Assembly: GCF_910596095.1 (NCBI RefSeq)
Contig: NC_056535.1
Coordinates: 25,328,505 to 25,392,504, forward strand
Length of the DNA stretch: 64,000 nucleotides
Source: Thunnus maccoyii
Lineage: Eukaryota > Chordata > Actinopteri > Scombriformes > Scombridae
Direction: 5' to 3'
In this document: positions 1 to 11,169 of the stretch, piece by piece
How positions within the stretch are numbered: the stretch's first letter is position 1
How the letters are laid out: each line of letters begins with the position of its first letter
Notes under the pieces: generated by a model
Told to the model about the DNA's origin: nothing
The model's database searches: none
Seen by the model: the letters and a program-made list of their open reading frames with translations, nothing else
Translations under genes and position numbers: made by a program

Positions 1-780
1 TTAAGATAGGAATAATTATGGATTCTTTCCATTGAGTGGGCAAGGATCTCACTTCCCATATTATATTATGCAACTTTAATAATACTTCTTTACTCCTATC
101 ACCACGATTATTTGTGACAATATTTGTTTTAGTGGTTTCTATAGTGATGACTTATATGTTCAAGGTGTTGACTGAGAAAAAATGGCTGTCAAATGTTCTC
201 ATTGAATTACAGATTTTGAGAACTCAGGAGTGTTCACTGTACACATGACGACATGGCTAGACCTTGACAACAAGTGTTTCGCAAAAAATAAGAAAAAGTA
301 TGAGTTCACTGTATTGTTGCTATATTTCAATCTTTCTCAAGTAGTCTTACATAAGGTAATAGGGGATTTTGAGTTTGCGAATGGATGGGCCTTATTAAAT
401 GTTTATCACTGAAGTCAGAGACACTGTAACCTGCTATTGTTGTCTTTTGTAGTACACTGTTCTATCACTGTGGACAAAGTCTTAGAGTTTTGTATGATTT
501 TGTGCAATATTGTTCTCCTGTTGGTAATTTTCATTTTATCAGATATTTATTTTATATAAACCACTGGAGGTGTCAGCAGTCACTTATTTCATCTGAATGT
601 TTGTCATCTCTGGTGGAACACACATGTATTGCATCCAGCTGTGGAGGTCTGACAGCTCTGACTATAAAATATGATTAATTCTCATCATTTTGCCGCAGTT
701 TTAAATTGCAATAACCCAGAGACCTAACTGCTGATTTTGTTTAAATCAATTCATTTGAGCATTTTACATTTTCACGCTAT
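1..780. other. Intergenic DNA, nothing recognised
   Basis: AT-rich sequence downstream of ncoa5. The open frames here are short, have no recognisable protein similarity and lack splice-site or codon-usage support. I see no RNA gene or clear repeat boundary. Confidence 0.5.
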
Positions 781-789
781 CTTACCATC

Positions 790-1110
790 AAAAATGGGTT
801 GCCACAGGGGTCTATCCTTGGTCCATTGCCGTTTACATTATACATTGATAACATAATTCGTCCTAATTATTGCTTCAATGTCCATTTCTTTGCAGATGAT
901 ACAATTTTATATGCCCAAGGCTCCACCCCAGCCCAGGCCCTGACTCACCTTCCTTTGATGCTTTCCAATTATCACTCCTTAATCACAGACAAGTTTTAAA
1001 TGCAGAAAAGACCAAGTAGATGGTATTCTCCACCTCTACCAGGGACTCTGACTATCCTGCCATTAAAACTTTAAATGGCACCCATATTACTCTTGCTGAG
1101 TCATACAAAT
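790..1110 (+). mobile_element. LINE (non-LTR) reverse transcriptase fragment, decayed
   Basis: The plus-strand frame from about 796 reads a typical LINE reverse-transcriptase core: LPQGSILGP, then a FADDTILY catalytic block (Y/F-A-D-D box) about 35 residues later. A stop follows at about 997. In another frame the sequence resumes with NAEKTK and a block ending ESYK, which is the usual continuation in L2/Rex-type elements. Stops and frame changes show it is dead. The 5' part of the element and any endonuclease domain are absent. It lies just past the 3' end of ncoa5. The family is inferred from motif spacing only and could be another CR1/L2-group LINE. Confidence 0.75.
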
Positions 1111-1586
1111 AATTATAGTGTTTGTCACTCAATCTGTGAGGTGAGCCTTCCCAGAATCCCTCCTCCACCCAGAAAGCCAAATCTTACAAAAATTTTAGCC
1201 AAGAGATTAAATTACTATTTCAATGTGGAAAAACAAGAAGAATCAGAAGTGTCAAAGTATCAGAAATGCCTGGAAATCCACAATTTGGATTTAAGTTGTA
1301 GAAAAAGGCAGCATCTGCTTTTACTCCCTCTTCACTCCCACAGGGGGGTGTGTGTTTGTGGGCGAGGGTGGGAGGGGGCTACGTGTAAATAAATCAAATA
1401 CAGTTAGTGTGGAGGTGTTTATTTTTTTGTGTCAGTGTAAGTTAATATTCTCTAATTAAAAAAAAATCTATTGTACACTAAAAAGAGGAAAAAGTAGTTT
1501 TATCCTACATTTCAAATGCTTATATTAAATGCTTACTGTTCCATTTTATAGATTTATCAGCACAAAATGCAATAAACCAATACCAT

Positions 1587-1592
1587 TTTATT
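1587..1592 (-). terminator. ncoa5: Candidate ncoa5 poly(A) signal
   Basis: AATAAA on the minus strand about 395 nt after the ncoa5 stop. A second candidate is at 1418-1423. Which is used is unknown. Confidence 0.4.
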
Positions 1593-1985
1593 ACAGTAAT
1601 TGTCTGGAGTTTTTAATCACGTCTTGTTTTGACAATGAAAATGTTCCAAATTACAAAGACACTGTGCAAAAACTGTAAAACACAACAGATCATGGTTGGA
1701 AAAGAACTAAGGGGTTCAACTTGCACCAAAACTTACTGTACACATGCAACATTGCCTCATAGTTTCACTCAAAAGTAAGAAGACTGAACAATGATCTTCT
1801 GTCTCATAACCATTGAAAATACAGGCCAGTTTAACCAACTAAACACAAGGTCCAGAATAAAATTAAAAACTTTTATAAAACATCCCTACAGTCTACGTAT
1901 ATTCAGCTGGTAAATTCACTGCACAGAAAATTGATGTGGTGTCTACTTGTATCGGAGGGAGAGGAGATTCATTCACTACAACCCG

Positions 1986-3574
1986 TCAGTAATGTCGAGG
2001 ATACATAGACATGGGTGGGATCTGGCCCATGCCGGGTGCCGGCCTTGGTGGTTGTGGTTGAGAGGCCCCACTGCCCACCAGGTGGTTGAGAGACGGTCCA
2101 CTCTGAATGAGGGTGTCCAGAGCTTTCTGGACGCTCGGGTTGTCAAAATTGATACCTGAAGTAGAGCTGGGGGGTCTCGGACCACCTGGTGTGACTGGCA
2201 TGCGGACTGATGGGGCACCATACCCCTGGGATCCAGCTGAAGGAGGGCCAGGCATGGGTGGGCGAGATGGGTTCTGGAGAGGGGATGGGCCGAGGGAGCC
2301 GTACAACTGGGACTGTGAGGAGGTGGAGGAGGGTGGACCTCCAGAGGCTGCTGACACTCCGGTGCCGCTGTTGAACAGGCTGAGGATTTTAGCCTGCAGC
2401 TCCTGCTGGTGGCTGGGATTAGTTGAGGCACTTGGACCAGCTGACAGGCCAAGGTGGCTGGACTGTGACGGTGTGTGAGTAGAGTGGGATGGAGGCAGTC
2501 CTGCAGCCGAGGGCGGAAGGTCATGATGTGATGCTGCAGAAGGTGCAGCATGGACTGCAGCTGTAGGGTAATAAGTGCACAGATAAAAATGTGTTGCTTT
2601 GCGGACAAGAATACAGCATTCAACACAGAAAACCATAGAAGTACACCAATAATTTGATTAAAATCAACTTTAGCAGAACATTAATGATCCTTTTCCAAAT
2701 AAGGACTTCTTACCTGCATGAGGGTCTGCAGTGCTTCGTAGCAGCCGTGCTCTTTTTTCCTTCAGATATGCAACAAGACCATCCAGCTCGTCTGGAGTTA
2801 CAAATCTACCCAGCAACCACACAGAAAAGAAATGATTCCAAGTGCAGCCTGAGTGATTGAAATTATAATCTTCTAAGCATGCAAACTGTAACTGAGGTAT
2901 TACGGAATTTTACATTACACTTTAAATTCTCCTCAGCTCCAATTTCTACACATTAATTCAAGAAATTAGTTATTCAAGATGTTAGAAGATATTAAACCAG
3001 ATACCTGTTTTCAGACAGCAGTGTGATGGCAGTGAGCACAGAAATCGGATGGCTCTCTCTGTCGGGCTCCCGGAGTAACACATCGTCCGCCATCTTGGCA
3101 GCCTTCCTGGCAATCTCCTCACGTTCTTTTTCACGTTTTTCAACTTTGTAGGTGTCATAGTTGTGGGCAACTAGCATCATGGCATCCTGCATTGGCATGT
3201 TTCGATGCTCTACGGCAGTGAGAAAAAAAAAATCTTTTGTAATACTGTGCTGTTTACTTTTGGAGTTACTAATTTTAAAGCTAGCTTAAGATCCAACAAA
3301 TGTCCAACCAAATGCACACTGTCTTGCATTACCTTGAGGTGTCCCGAACAAGATGTTGACTGTGCAGGATCGGTGAACCTGGTGCTGCTGGGTAATGATG
3401 ATGGCAAATGGTGTGCGGGCTCGGCCTACATCCTCCAGTGCCTGAGTTAGTGACACTTCTGTGTTGAGGAAGATCAGGTCCACCACCATGCCCAAGTCAC
3501 GGACTTTCCGCCCGACCGTCTCAGCATACTCCCTACAGTTGTTTTTGAAGCAAAGGTACACAGAGCCAGGCAGA

Positions 3575-3628
<54 letters not shown>

Positions 3629-6600
3629 AGCAATATGAAATGAAAACATACTATGTACTGATTGATTTACAAAAACGCTTCTGATTTGAGTTCTGTTTTC
3701 CCCATAAAGAACAGAGAGTGGACATACTTCTGTGCCTTGTTGACGACAATCACAGAGCAGTCAACAGGACGGTCAGTTTCGTAGCGCCGCTGGAGTTGTT
3801 CATAGTACTGTCGATACAACTCATTACGCCGACGCTCTTCTGGTCGAGCACGATCATCCGCTGTTGGGGAGGGTACCACAGAGTATAATGTCAGCATGAT
3901 TTCCTGCATTTGAATACAATTCTAGATAGACTTTAAAAACAACCTTTTAAAAAAGCAGTCCAAGGATGAAATAAAAAGATGGCTGGACACAGTGACATGA
4001 AGCCAGCTGCTGTGACGATTACAGGGCAGCTGACGGTGATGCGTTCACGGACGTCAACTCCAGCTTGGCCCTTTCCACACCAGCCCCCCATGGGTCAAAT
4101 TTCCATTTATGGAAGGTTTAGCAGCAGGGTGGGCCGCATTGGAATATCAAAGCTTTCAGGCCGCTGCTCCTCCCTCTGATGCAGTTTCACAAGGAATGTC
4201 GACGCAGCTGCGCATTGACAGAATGAATGAACAGAACACTGAGACTGGGTTATTCTCTCCAGTTCTGCCGTGTCCCTCTTCCATTCATGGACATCAAGGG
4301 GATAAATCTATCCTCCAAGAGGAGATAGATTTTCTCTCCACAGTCTATCGTTTCCACTCATGACAGACAAAAGGGGTTTTACCCTGTGTAATTCCTGGTT
4401 CCCAAGAGGATGGGAGGTTTCAGACCCATTTTGGATCTCTCATATTCTGAACAAGTGCATTGCCCGCAATACATTCATTATGTTAATCATCAGGAGGTTC
4501 CCAGAAATGGTTGAGCCAGGCGACTGGTTCACCACCATCGTGGCACCAAAACACAGGAAGTTCCTGTGTTTTGCCTTTCAGGGGATAGCCTACAAGTACA
4601 ACAGACTTCTGTTCGGTTACTGCCTGGCTCCCCTCACCTTCAGCAGATGTGAGAACGCAATATTAGTCTCATGTGGTTCAGTACTCTGACCAACTAAGAG
4701 TAGGTAAACGTAATAACGACCTTTAGCAGTAATTAGTATTAGTATTGTACATGCATACCTTCTGGCTCACGCCGTCCGTTCCACGGATCTCTGTACGGGT
4801 CCCTGTAGGGTTCATCCTTCCTCCGGTAAAAGTCTTCTGCACCACTTCCACTGCGGTAGTATCGATCATAGTCTTCTCTGCTGTATGGAAACATTTCAAG
4901 TTCAAACAAAAACATAACCACTTAACTATGGAGTTTGTCTATTCATCGGTTCCAGCTAATGGGCTGAGATTTAGAAGTCACCTGTAAGCAGGATCCCGTG
5001 GGTCACTTCGGAGGTCCTTGTCTCTGCTCTCTGAACCACGGTAACGGTAATCGGGATCACGAGAGTGGCCACCTGACCTAGGCTCTCTACTTGAGCCCCT
5101 CCCATCACGGCTGTCCCGGGGCTCACGTCCATCACGTCCGTCACGTCCATCACGTCCATCTCGTCCGTCGCGTCCGTCACGCCCCCCATCACGCCCATAC
5201 ACGGGTGAACGGGACCGAGGCCGGGCCTCCTTGCTGTCCCCATAACCGCTATACGGGGCCCTGAGAGAAAAGTTATGAATTAGTGCAAGAAGGTTGATGT
5301 TCAGACTGCCTATGAAATACTCCAGTGGGTTACAGTAACTTCTGTCCATGATTGGCGAGGATAGGCCTACAGATTGTATTGTAAATTTTAATTAATCTGC
5401 ATTTATTAGATGTGAAAAGATGGAAAAAATTTAAACGCACAACTGCAGTAACAGAAAACAGCTATATCGTTCGCACAGGGAAATAGCCCGGCAGATAAAT
5501 GCAACGAGTTCAATCCAGGAATCCAGGTTCCAATGTGTGATCTTTCAACAACGATCTTTTAAGAAAGTCCAGTGGTCCGCATACGAAAAAATGTCAATGT
5601 CTTAATAATATGAGGTTTACTGACCATAAATCCAGCCCTCAAAATACACGGGTACCTATGTTGTTAAACTTTTTTGAACAAGGCTGTTTATTTTGCGTAT
5701 TTCTCTCAACTTGCTTAAGATGATTTGAGGTTTGTTCTTCAGTAAGTCACATTTTAAGGCTGTAAATATGAGGTCACAAAAAATGCTCAAAAAAAAATAA
5801 AAATAAAAATAAAAATGCAGGTTTGTGCGAATTTTTCATCTCGGAGAACTCCCAAGAAGGAAAATGCTCTGTAAAGAACATTCAACTGTTTCTACACATG
5901 AAGCTGTTATAAATTGGGATGTGTGACGTTTTTTAAGCAATTCGAAGGTCATTTGTGTGACTTTCATGACTTGGATTCCTAAATACGTGAAGTGACTAAA
6001 TCCAAGCGTTAACCCCTTCAGAGCAGTTTGTGCTAACTTTCAAATGTATCAGCACACACTCTTCTGTTGCCTTTAGGGTAGAATAGGGCCATGCTTTACT
6101 AAAGGATACTGTCCAACAATTCTTTGCTATAGCACATTTAAAGATGATGGCCATTCTTAGCAGCTTCAGGTGTTGCACAACGATAGTTTTACTTCAGTCG
6201 GATTCTCTCGGCATTGTGTCTTTTCCAAAACTTTTATGATTTGCCCTCACGTCTTCTCCTTCAATGTGTCTTCCACTGAAGTCAAGGAAAAGCGGTCAGA
6301 AAAAGATTTTGGATGTTTTTGGACTAGCAAGCATCTTCTTGTAACAAAATGAAATTTATTTTGCATAATGCATCAACAGTGAGGCTCAAAGTAAATGTTT
6401 TAAATGGAAAAGGTCTGTTTTATAAAAGTCTAGCACTAAATCGATCCCTCTAATTCCCAGACAGTACTGTGTATCAAGACTGTTGAAGTTTACGATAGGG
6501 AAGAGGTAGATAATAAAATAAGCATCATACACTTGCATTGGTCTGTGATCCTGTGTTTTTTCAATACACATGTTGGGCTTTAGGCCAGTTGTTTCTCAGA

Positions 6601-8517
6601 CTAAATGCAGTATCAATGTAAACCCCTGTTGTAGCTATAAAAATGAAATCCAGGACCAAAAGAAAAAAAAAAAGAAAAAAAAAAAAAAAAAAAAATATCA
6701 CAGAGACACCAATGCTGAAACGTCATAAGGCATGACCCTTTGAGACGAAGACAAAATAGCATAGACACGGCTCTTTTCTTTATTTCAACAGATCTGGAAA
6801 TGTCAATTTAGGATGAAAGATTGGCTGTCCCATAAACCTTCATAAATCCATCTAATGGTACGGCAGCTTCCATCAAGCAAACTGGTGGAAATGACACTTG
6901 TGGTAAAAGTTAAATACGCTTTTGTTTTTTTACCAGCCCCTCAGAGGCGATGGTAGTTCTTCACACCCATTTCGCGTTACTTTACCTTCGTGGAGGGCTC
7001 TGCTGGGATTGAGGTTTAGCTTGCCGTCGCTCCACTGCCATATTTACATCTGAAAATAAATCAATCCAAACGTTGAACAAAACAGTGACATGTCAATCAG
7101 CTTATGTGTTCACGCAGAATGGAGTGGCCGCGCCAATACTTCCACGATCCAAATGAAATTGAACTCCATTATTCCGAGCTTGAAAATCCAAACTGGACGA
7201 GGTCAAAATGCAGCAAATCGAGTTGCTGAATCTGTCAAATTGAGTTTAAGATGAAGAAACGAAATATTTTTCCCCCGTCAAAATTGGGTAAACACTGGTG
7301 CAAATTAGATTTTCAACTTCAGAAATTCCAAAAACTACTGGCGTCAAACTTTAGTGACACATTTAAATCCATGTTGAAGAAAATGCCAAGACACTGTTGC
7401 AAATAAGACAAAACCAAAGATTCCAGCTTTGCCAGAATTTAATATTGCACTTGTTTATTTGTGTTGTATGCCAATAGTGCAACATGTCTGCACCAAAAAG
7501 GTTAAAGCAGAAACGTCAGAGAGACAAATCGATATTTTAATGAGTGGTAGGTTATATTACCTACACTTTGTGAGGTCAATTGCGGAGAAGCGGAGGGCTC
7601 CACTTTTATTGGATGCAGCTTCTTACACCATTTGAGTGACTTTTTATAGAAGGTGCTTTTTCTAGACCTGTATGTATACATAACTATATGCCTGAGAAGA
7701 TCTCTAGCTTTCATTCAAAGTTATCCATAGACAACTATTGGTCTGGTCAAATGTTAATCCTTGAGATACCATATTATGTTTTCTGCGTTGACATTTTTGT
7801 ATCCAAATCCACAGATACAGATCTTTAGGATTCACCATCATACCCAGTCATTGTATTTACACAAAAACTCAGTAACCATCATATGTTTAATTCATTAATT
7901 TGGTGTTCTGTATGCATGTTGCTGGCTGTTCTTTGGCCAGACAGTCACACCCACTGCAGTTAAGGCTTACCTATTTTATAACCTTTATATATTCGACCCT
8001 TTTGGGCCGCCTTTGCTGCTTCGGCTTCCTCAATGCGCTCAAATTGTACAAATCCGAACCCACGAAACATGGATACGCCTGAAAGAGGAAAATTTTAAGT
8101 GGTACAAACTTGTCAATAACATTTTGGATACCTACCAATAAATCCAAAAATTATTAGTAGGAATATCCAATATTATATGCTTGCATTTCACGACTCATAA
8201 TAAGTTAATGTTACTAGACATCTAAATGCACTTTGGCCATTACTTACAAAAATTACTCCAACCACTGTGACATTTGGGGACAATCTGATTGATTCAAATT
8301 ATGAATTCAATTGACAACTTATTGTTTGTTTATGTTGTGTTTACTGACCGACTATCTTTCCATATGGGTGGAAAATGTCTTCCAAATCCTTCTTTTCCAT
8401 GTCAGAGGTCGGCAAATTCCCAACAAAAATCCTCCTCTCCAAATCTCTAGGATCGTTACTGCTGCAGGAGCGTGAATAACGCCCTGGAGATGCACTGCGG
8501 CTTCTTCGGCGAGACAT
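1986..8517 (-). CDS. ncoa5: Nuclear receptor coactivator 5, RRM-containing form
   Basis: Nuclear coactivator/RNA-associated protein, 648 aa. Coding exons 5'->3': 8349-8517, 7971-8078, 6986-7049, 4982-5260, 4759-4880, 3728-3860, 3333-3532, 3005-3209, 2714-2805, 1986-2560. All introns are GT-AG and the frame is continuous. Residues about 28-98 form an RRM with RNP2 IFVGNL (30-35) and RNP1 RGFGFVQF (62-69). An Arg/Asp-rich stretch of GRD repeats follows. Next comes the NCOA5 anticodon-binding-like fold starting near RPVDCSVIVVN (278 on), then a Ser/Pro-rich tail ending with INFDNPSVQKALDTLIQSGP and PRHY, as in mammalian NCOA5. The start is the first in-frame ATG (8515-8517); the frame stays open upstream of it. 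From memory, human NCOA5 (579 aa) begins near the Tyr-Gly-rich segment encoded here by the 4982-5260 exon and lacks the RRM. The human LXXLL box is AITLL here (419-423). Identity is strong; the exact N terminus is less certain. Confidence 0.92.
3576..3626. repeat. (CA)n microsatellite in a short ncoa5 intron
   Basis: About 25 uninterrupted CA units. It lies in the 195-nt ncoa5 intron 3533-3727, only about 45 nt from the acceptor of the 3333-3532 exon. On the transcript it reads (UG)n. Confidence 0.97.
3980..4695 (+). mobile_element. DIRS-like retrotransposon fragment, broken
   Basis: A plus-strand fragment inside a ncoa5 intron (3861-4758), opposite to the gene. Across frames it carries typical DIRS reverse-transcriptase blocks: LQEEIDFL, then FLVPK and GGFRPILDL in another frame, then EPGDWFTTI followed directly by APKHRKF, FAFQGIAY and FGYCLAP. 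Stops and frameshifts interrupt it. The segment normally between the DWFTTI block and the HRKF block, which includes a catalytic Asp, is missing. The element is therefore an inactive internal piece; no termini, recombinase or RNase H are visible. The family call rests on the HRKFLxFAFQG motif typical of DIRS/Ngaro elements. Confidence 0.7.
4877..4883 (-). other. ncoa5: Tandem NAGNAG splice acceptor in ncoa5
   Basis: On the minus strand the acceptor of the exon ending at 4759 reads CAGCAG|AGAA. Exon starts at 4880 or 4877 are both in frame, so isoforms of 648 and 647 residues differing by one residue (Ser-Arg versus Arg) are expected. Confidence 0.6.
5124..5182 (-). repeat. ncoa5: 9-bp tandem repeat encoding GRD units in ncoa5
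   Basis: Seven or so near-identical 9-nt units within the 4982-5260 exon encode Gly-Arg-Asp triplets. It belongs to the low-complexity Arg/Asp region that is also found, with a different repeat, in mammalian NCOA5. Confidence 0.85.
5261..6985 (-). other. ncoa5 intron, no embedded gene
   Basis: A 1.7-kb intron. It holds a 34-nt A-rich tract at 6662-6695 and otherwise unremarkable AT-rich sequence; I see no coding exon, RNA or clear mobile element. Confidence 0.6.
6662..6695. repeat. Poly(A) tract
   Basis: Nearly pure A run with one G interruption, in a ncoa5 intron. Confidence 0.9.
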
Positions 8518-8620
8518 GACTTGATCCAAAGGTTTACCGGTTCTTTCTTCGTACGTCTCAAATGCTTGAAAAAGTTTGTTTTGTTTGCTTCTAAGCGTCT
8601 TTAAATGGTCGTCCACGATT
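8518..8620 (-). other. ncoa5: ncoa5 leader part of exon 3, open in the main frame
   Basis: The exon containing the ncoa5 start codon begins at 8620 after a CAG acceptor. The 34 codons before the ATG are open in the main frame and look protein-like (charged, with YEERTGKPLDQV just before the Met). No ATG occurs in this stretch. It is annotated as 5' leader, with N-terminal extension as the alternative. Confidence 0.5.
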
Positions 8621-10696
8621 CTGAAACATCAGTGAGTTAATAGAAGAGATAAAATTCCTTGGATGGATAAAAAGTTTTAGTGGAGCAAAAGTTGCAGATC
8701 AGAAATCACATAAAAATTCAGTCAAATACAAACGATGTGGTAAATTCATTATCAAATGTAGCAAATATTAAAATTTGAAATAAACAGTGCTCAAATCGCA
8801 AGTTCTTCTGATACCATGTGCATTCTTTAATGCATTCTGCATTTCTCTGTTGCTCATTTGCACGACAGGACGATTTAACTCTGTACTGGACCTCTATGCA
8901 TATGAGAGCTCAGGGTTTCCACCAGAAAAAGGTAGTTGGCTTGGGAACATGTTGCTGTGTGTAAAGCTGTTACCGGTGATACACAGTGTTCGGGCATACA
9001 CTGATTACACTACTTGCCCACCATTGTTTTGCTTTTTTCATAAAAATAAAACCCATTTGGTTCATTTTCATGTACCAGTGCCCACATTCATCAAATAAAA
9101 AAAACTATAATTTGTAAAATACTAAGCGTGTTATCAATGATGCTGCAACTATAAACTGAAAGTGTCTGCTCTGTGACCGTCCGCAGCAGCAGCGTCTGAG
9201 CACAGAGTAGCAGAGACGTCTGTCCTCCCTCCTGCTCTCTGCTGTAAACACACGTAGCTGTTAGCAAGCAGCTGCTCTCATGACTCCCCAGGTCTCGGTG
9301 CTTGTTTTCGGCAGAAACTCTCCTGCTCTCTGCCTACTCTCGGATGGCTGCAATCCACTGTGTGAATTTAGTGATTCAATAGGATTTCCGTCCAATTTTC
9401 CCTCTTGAAGAGGTGTCACAGCCTTACATAACCAGCCTATAATTTCACTTCACTCACTTTGGTTTGGCATGGCTCTTTCGCTATGTCAAATGCACACTTG
9501 GCGGGCTTTCGCTGGTCTTTACTCTCTATTGTCCAGCATGGTTGCTGCTTTGGAAATGTCAAACTCTTCTTCAACTATCCACAAAAATCAGTTTCTGATA
9601 ACATCTAGTTAAAATTGTTTACTGCATCCAGAGGTTTTGTAAGACGGTAAACAGCGTTATCAAAGCACTTCCCCATGCTGACAAATTCCATATTATTGTT
9701 TGGGCTCAATCTATTGTCATTTCACGTTTCCAAGACTTAAATCCTGCAGTGAAAACCAAGCTTGAAAAATGTACACACCACGACTCACTAAATATTCACC
9801 AGTGAGCATATACTTTATTTTATGGTAAAAGAAATGAAGAAATTTCCATGCTAAGAAATGGTGAGTGAAGAAACAGCGCCAGAGAGGCAGGAGCAATCGG
9901 TCAGGAAACATGTCATTAGGAACTCTTGAGAAAGTGCTCCAGCTCTGGACAAGTAGCTCTCACGATTGTGTGGAAAACAAACACTAAAATGTACACACCA
10001 TTGCCTGAGTTACTGGCTAGTCGCTTCTGCATAGAGGCATCGTGCCCGTCCAAACTGTTGAAAAATGCTTTTATGGCAACGGTGAAAGGCGTTTCATGGT
10101 AGGCAAATTAAAGCCACTAATATTCCACACAAAACAAAATCCAAAAGTTGGGCTGCAGCTGCTGTGAGAAGCGGAGCTAAAGGGACAGATACCCACATAG
10201 ACAGACACAGCATCAACTGAGCAGTATGATAAGCTGTTTTGAAACGGTGCCTCCACAACTACTGTGAAGTAAATTACTTTAAATTTACTCAAGGAATTTG
10301 TAAATTAGCATCAAACATCCAAAAATCGTAAATGCTGCCTTTGTTTAAATCTCCTCTTCCTTCCAAATGGTAAAATTGAAATATCTTGATGAAAATCGCA
10401 TTGGTTGAAATTAAATCATGAGCTTATAGTCCCCTTCAAAATGGCAAAATTCAAAGGCTTCTTTTGTTCCAACAAACCAAAGCTCTTAAGGTCTTGAAAG
10501 GATCATCAGGGTAAACTGATGTTTTTGTAAAGCACAGAAATTTTCAGCAAAAGAGAATGTACAGAGGTTTTAAGTCCTGACAAACAAAAACCACAAACTT
10601 TGAGAAAATTTAAAAAGGTAAAGTTTTTTCGTCACATTACATTTATGATTGAGGGTAACTGACATAATGCTGTTCAGAGAGCAGCCTCACACATAC
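8621..10696 (-). other. ncoa5 intron 2, no embedded gene
   Basis: A 2.1-kb intron between the leader exon 10697-10750 and the start-codon exon. A GC-richer patch at about 9170-9350 is not identified. The open frames are short and unconvincing. Confidence 0.5.
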
Positions 10697-10750
10697 CTTA
10701 ACTTGAACCTGGATGACCTGGACTCTGTGTCCACATAATTTACAAACCGT
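10697..10750 (-). other. ncoa5: ncoa5 exon 2, probable 5' UTR
   Basis: A 54-nt segment with a pyrimidine-rich CAG acceptor on its upstream side and an AAG|GTATGT donor downstream. Joined to the 8620 exon it stays open in the ncoa5 frame (…DTESRSSRFKLR). An in-frame TGA arises from the proposed exon 1 sequence, so it is scored as leader. Confidence 0.5.
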
Positions 10751-10901
10751 CTGAAAAGGGAGAAAAATAAATCAATAACCACTTTGCACAGTTTAAGAAA
10801 TAAAATACATCAAAATCAATTGTTAGACTGACAAGATTCAGTTGTGATAAGTATCTATGGTATTTATCATAAAAAGTAATAAACATTCATATATACACTA
10901 G

Positions 10902-10965
10902 AGTTGCAACGATTAGTTGATTAATCGATTAGTCAATCAACTGAAACAATATCTTCATCACCTGA
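10902..10965. repeat. Fragment of the TAGGGCTGCAA hAT-like MITE
   Basis: The terminal motif, GTTGCAACGATTAGTTGATT, followed by nested ATCGATTAG words matches the ends of the fuller copies at 46661-47000 and 51618-51904. Only one end is kept. Confidence 0.45.
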
Positions 10966-11169
10966 GAAATGCAATCTAGTACCCCACAGCCGTGCAAATA
11001 CTGCCTAGCTATGCGTAGCCTGTAATGTTCAATATTTGATGAGATATTAAGGTGTCAATTTAACTTAGCAGAAAGTTAGACCAGTGGTCTGTTAGCTCGT
11101 TATAGGTAGCTACTTTTGTGTGTCTGACTTGATGCTTTGAAGACTTCATACATGGTGATATCCCTTGTG

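Noticed and set aside
1976-2626. Second long minus-strand frame and a plus-strand frame over the last ncoa5 exon
   Set aside because: Shadow frames; only the frame ending at 1986 continues the ncoa5 protein in phase and matches its conserved C terminus.
3461-3643. Plus-strand frame with a His-Thr repeat
   Set aside because: Translation of the (CA)n microsatellite.
5124-5182. Short regular repeats that might suggest a CRISPR-like array
   Set aside because: 9-bp tandem units with no spacers, in frame within a coding exon of a eukaryotic gene.
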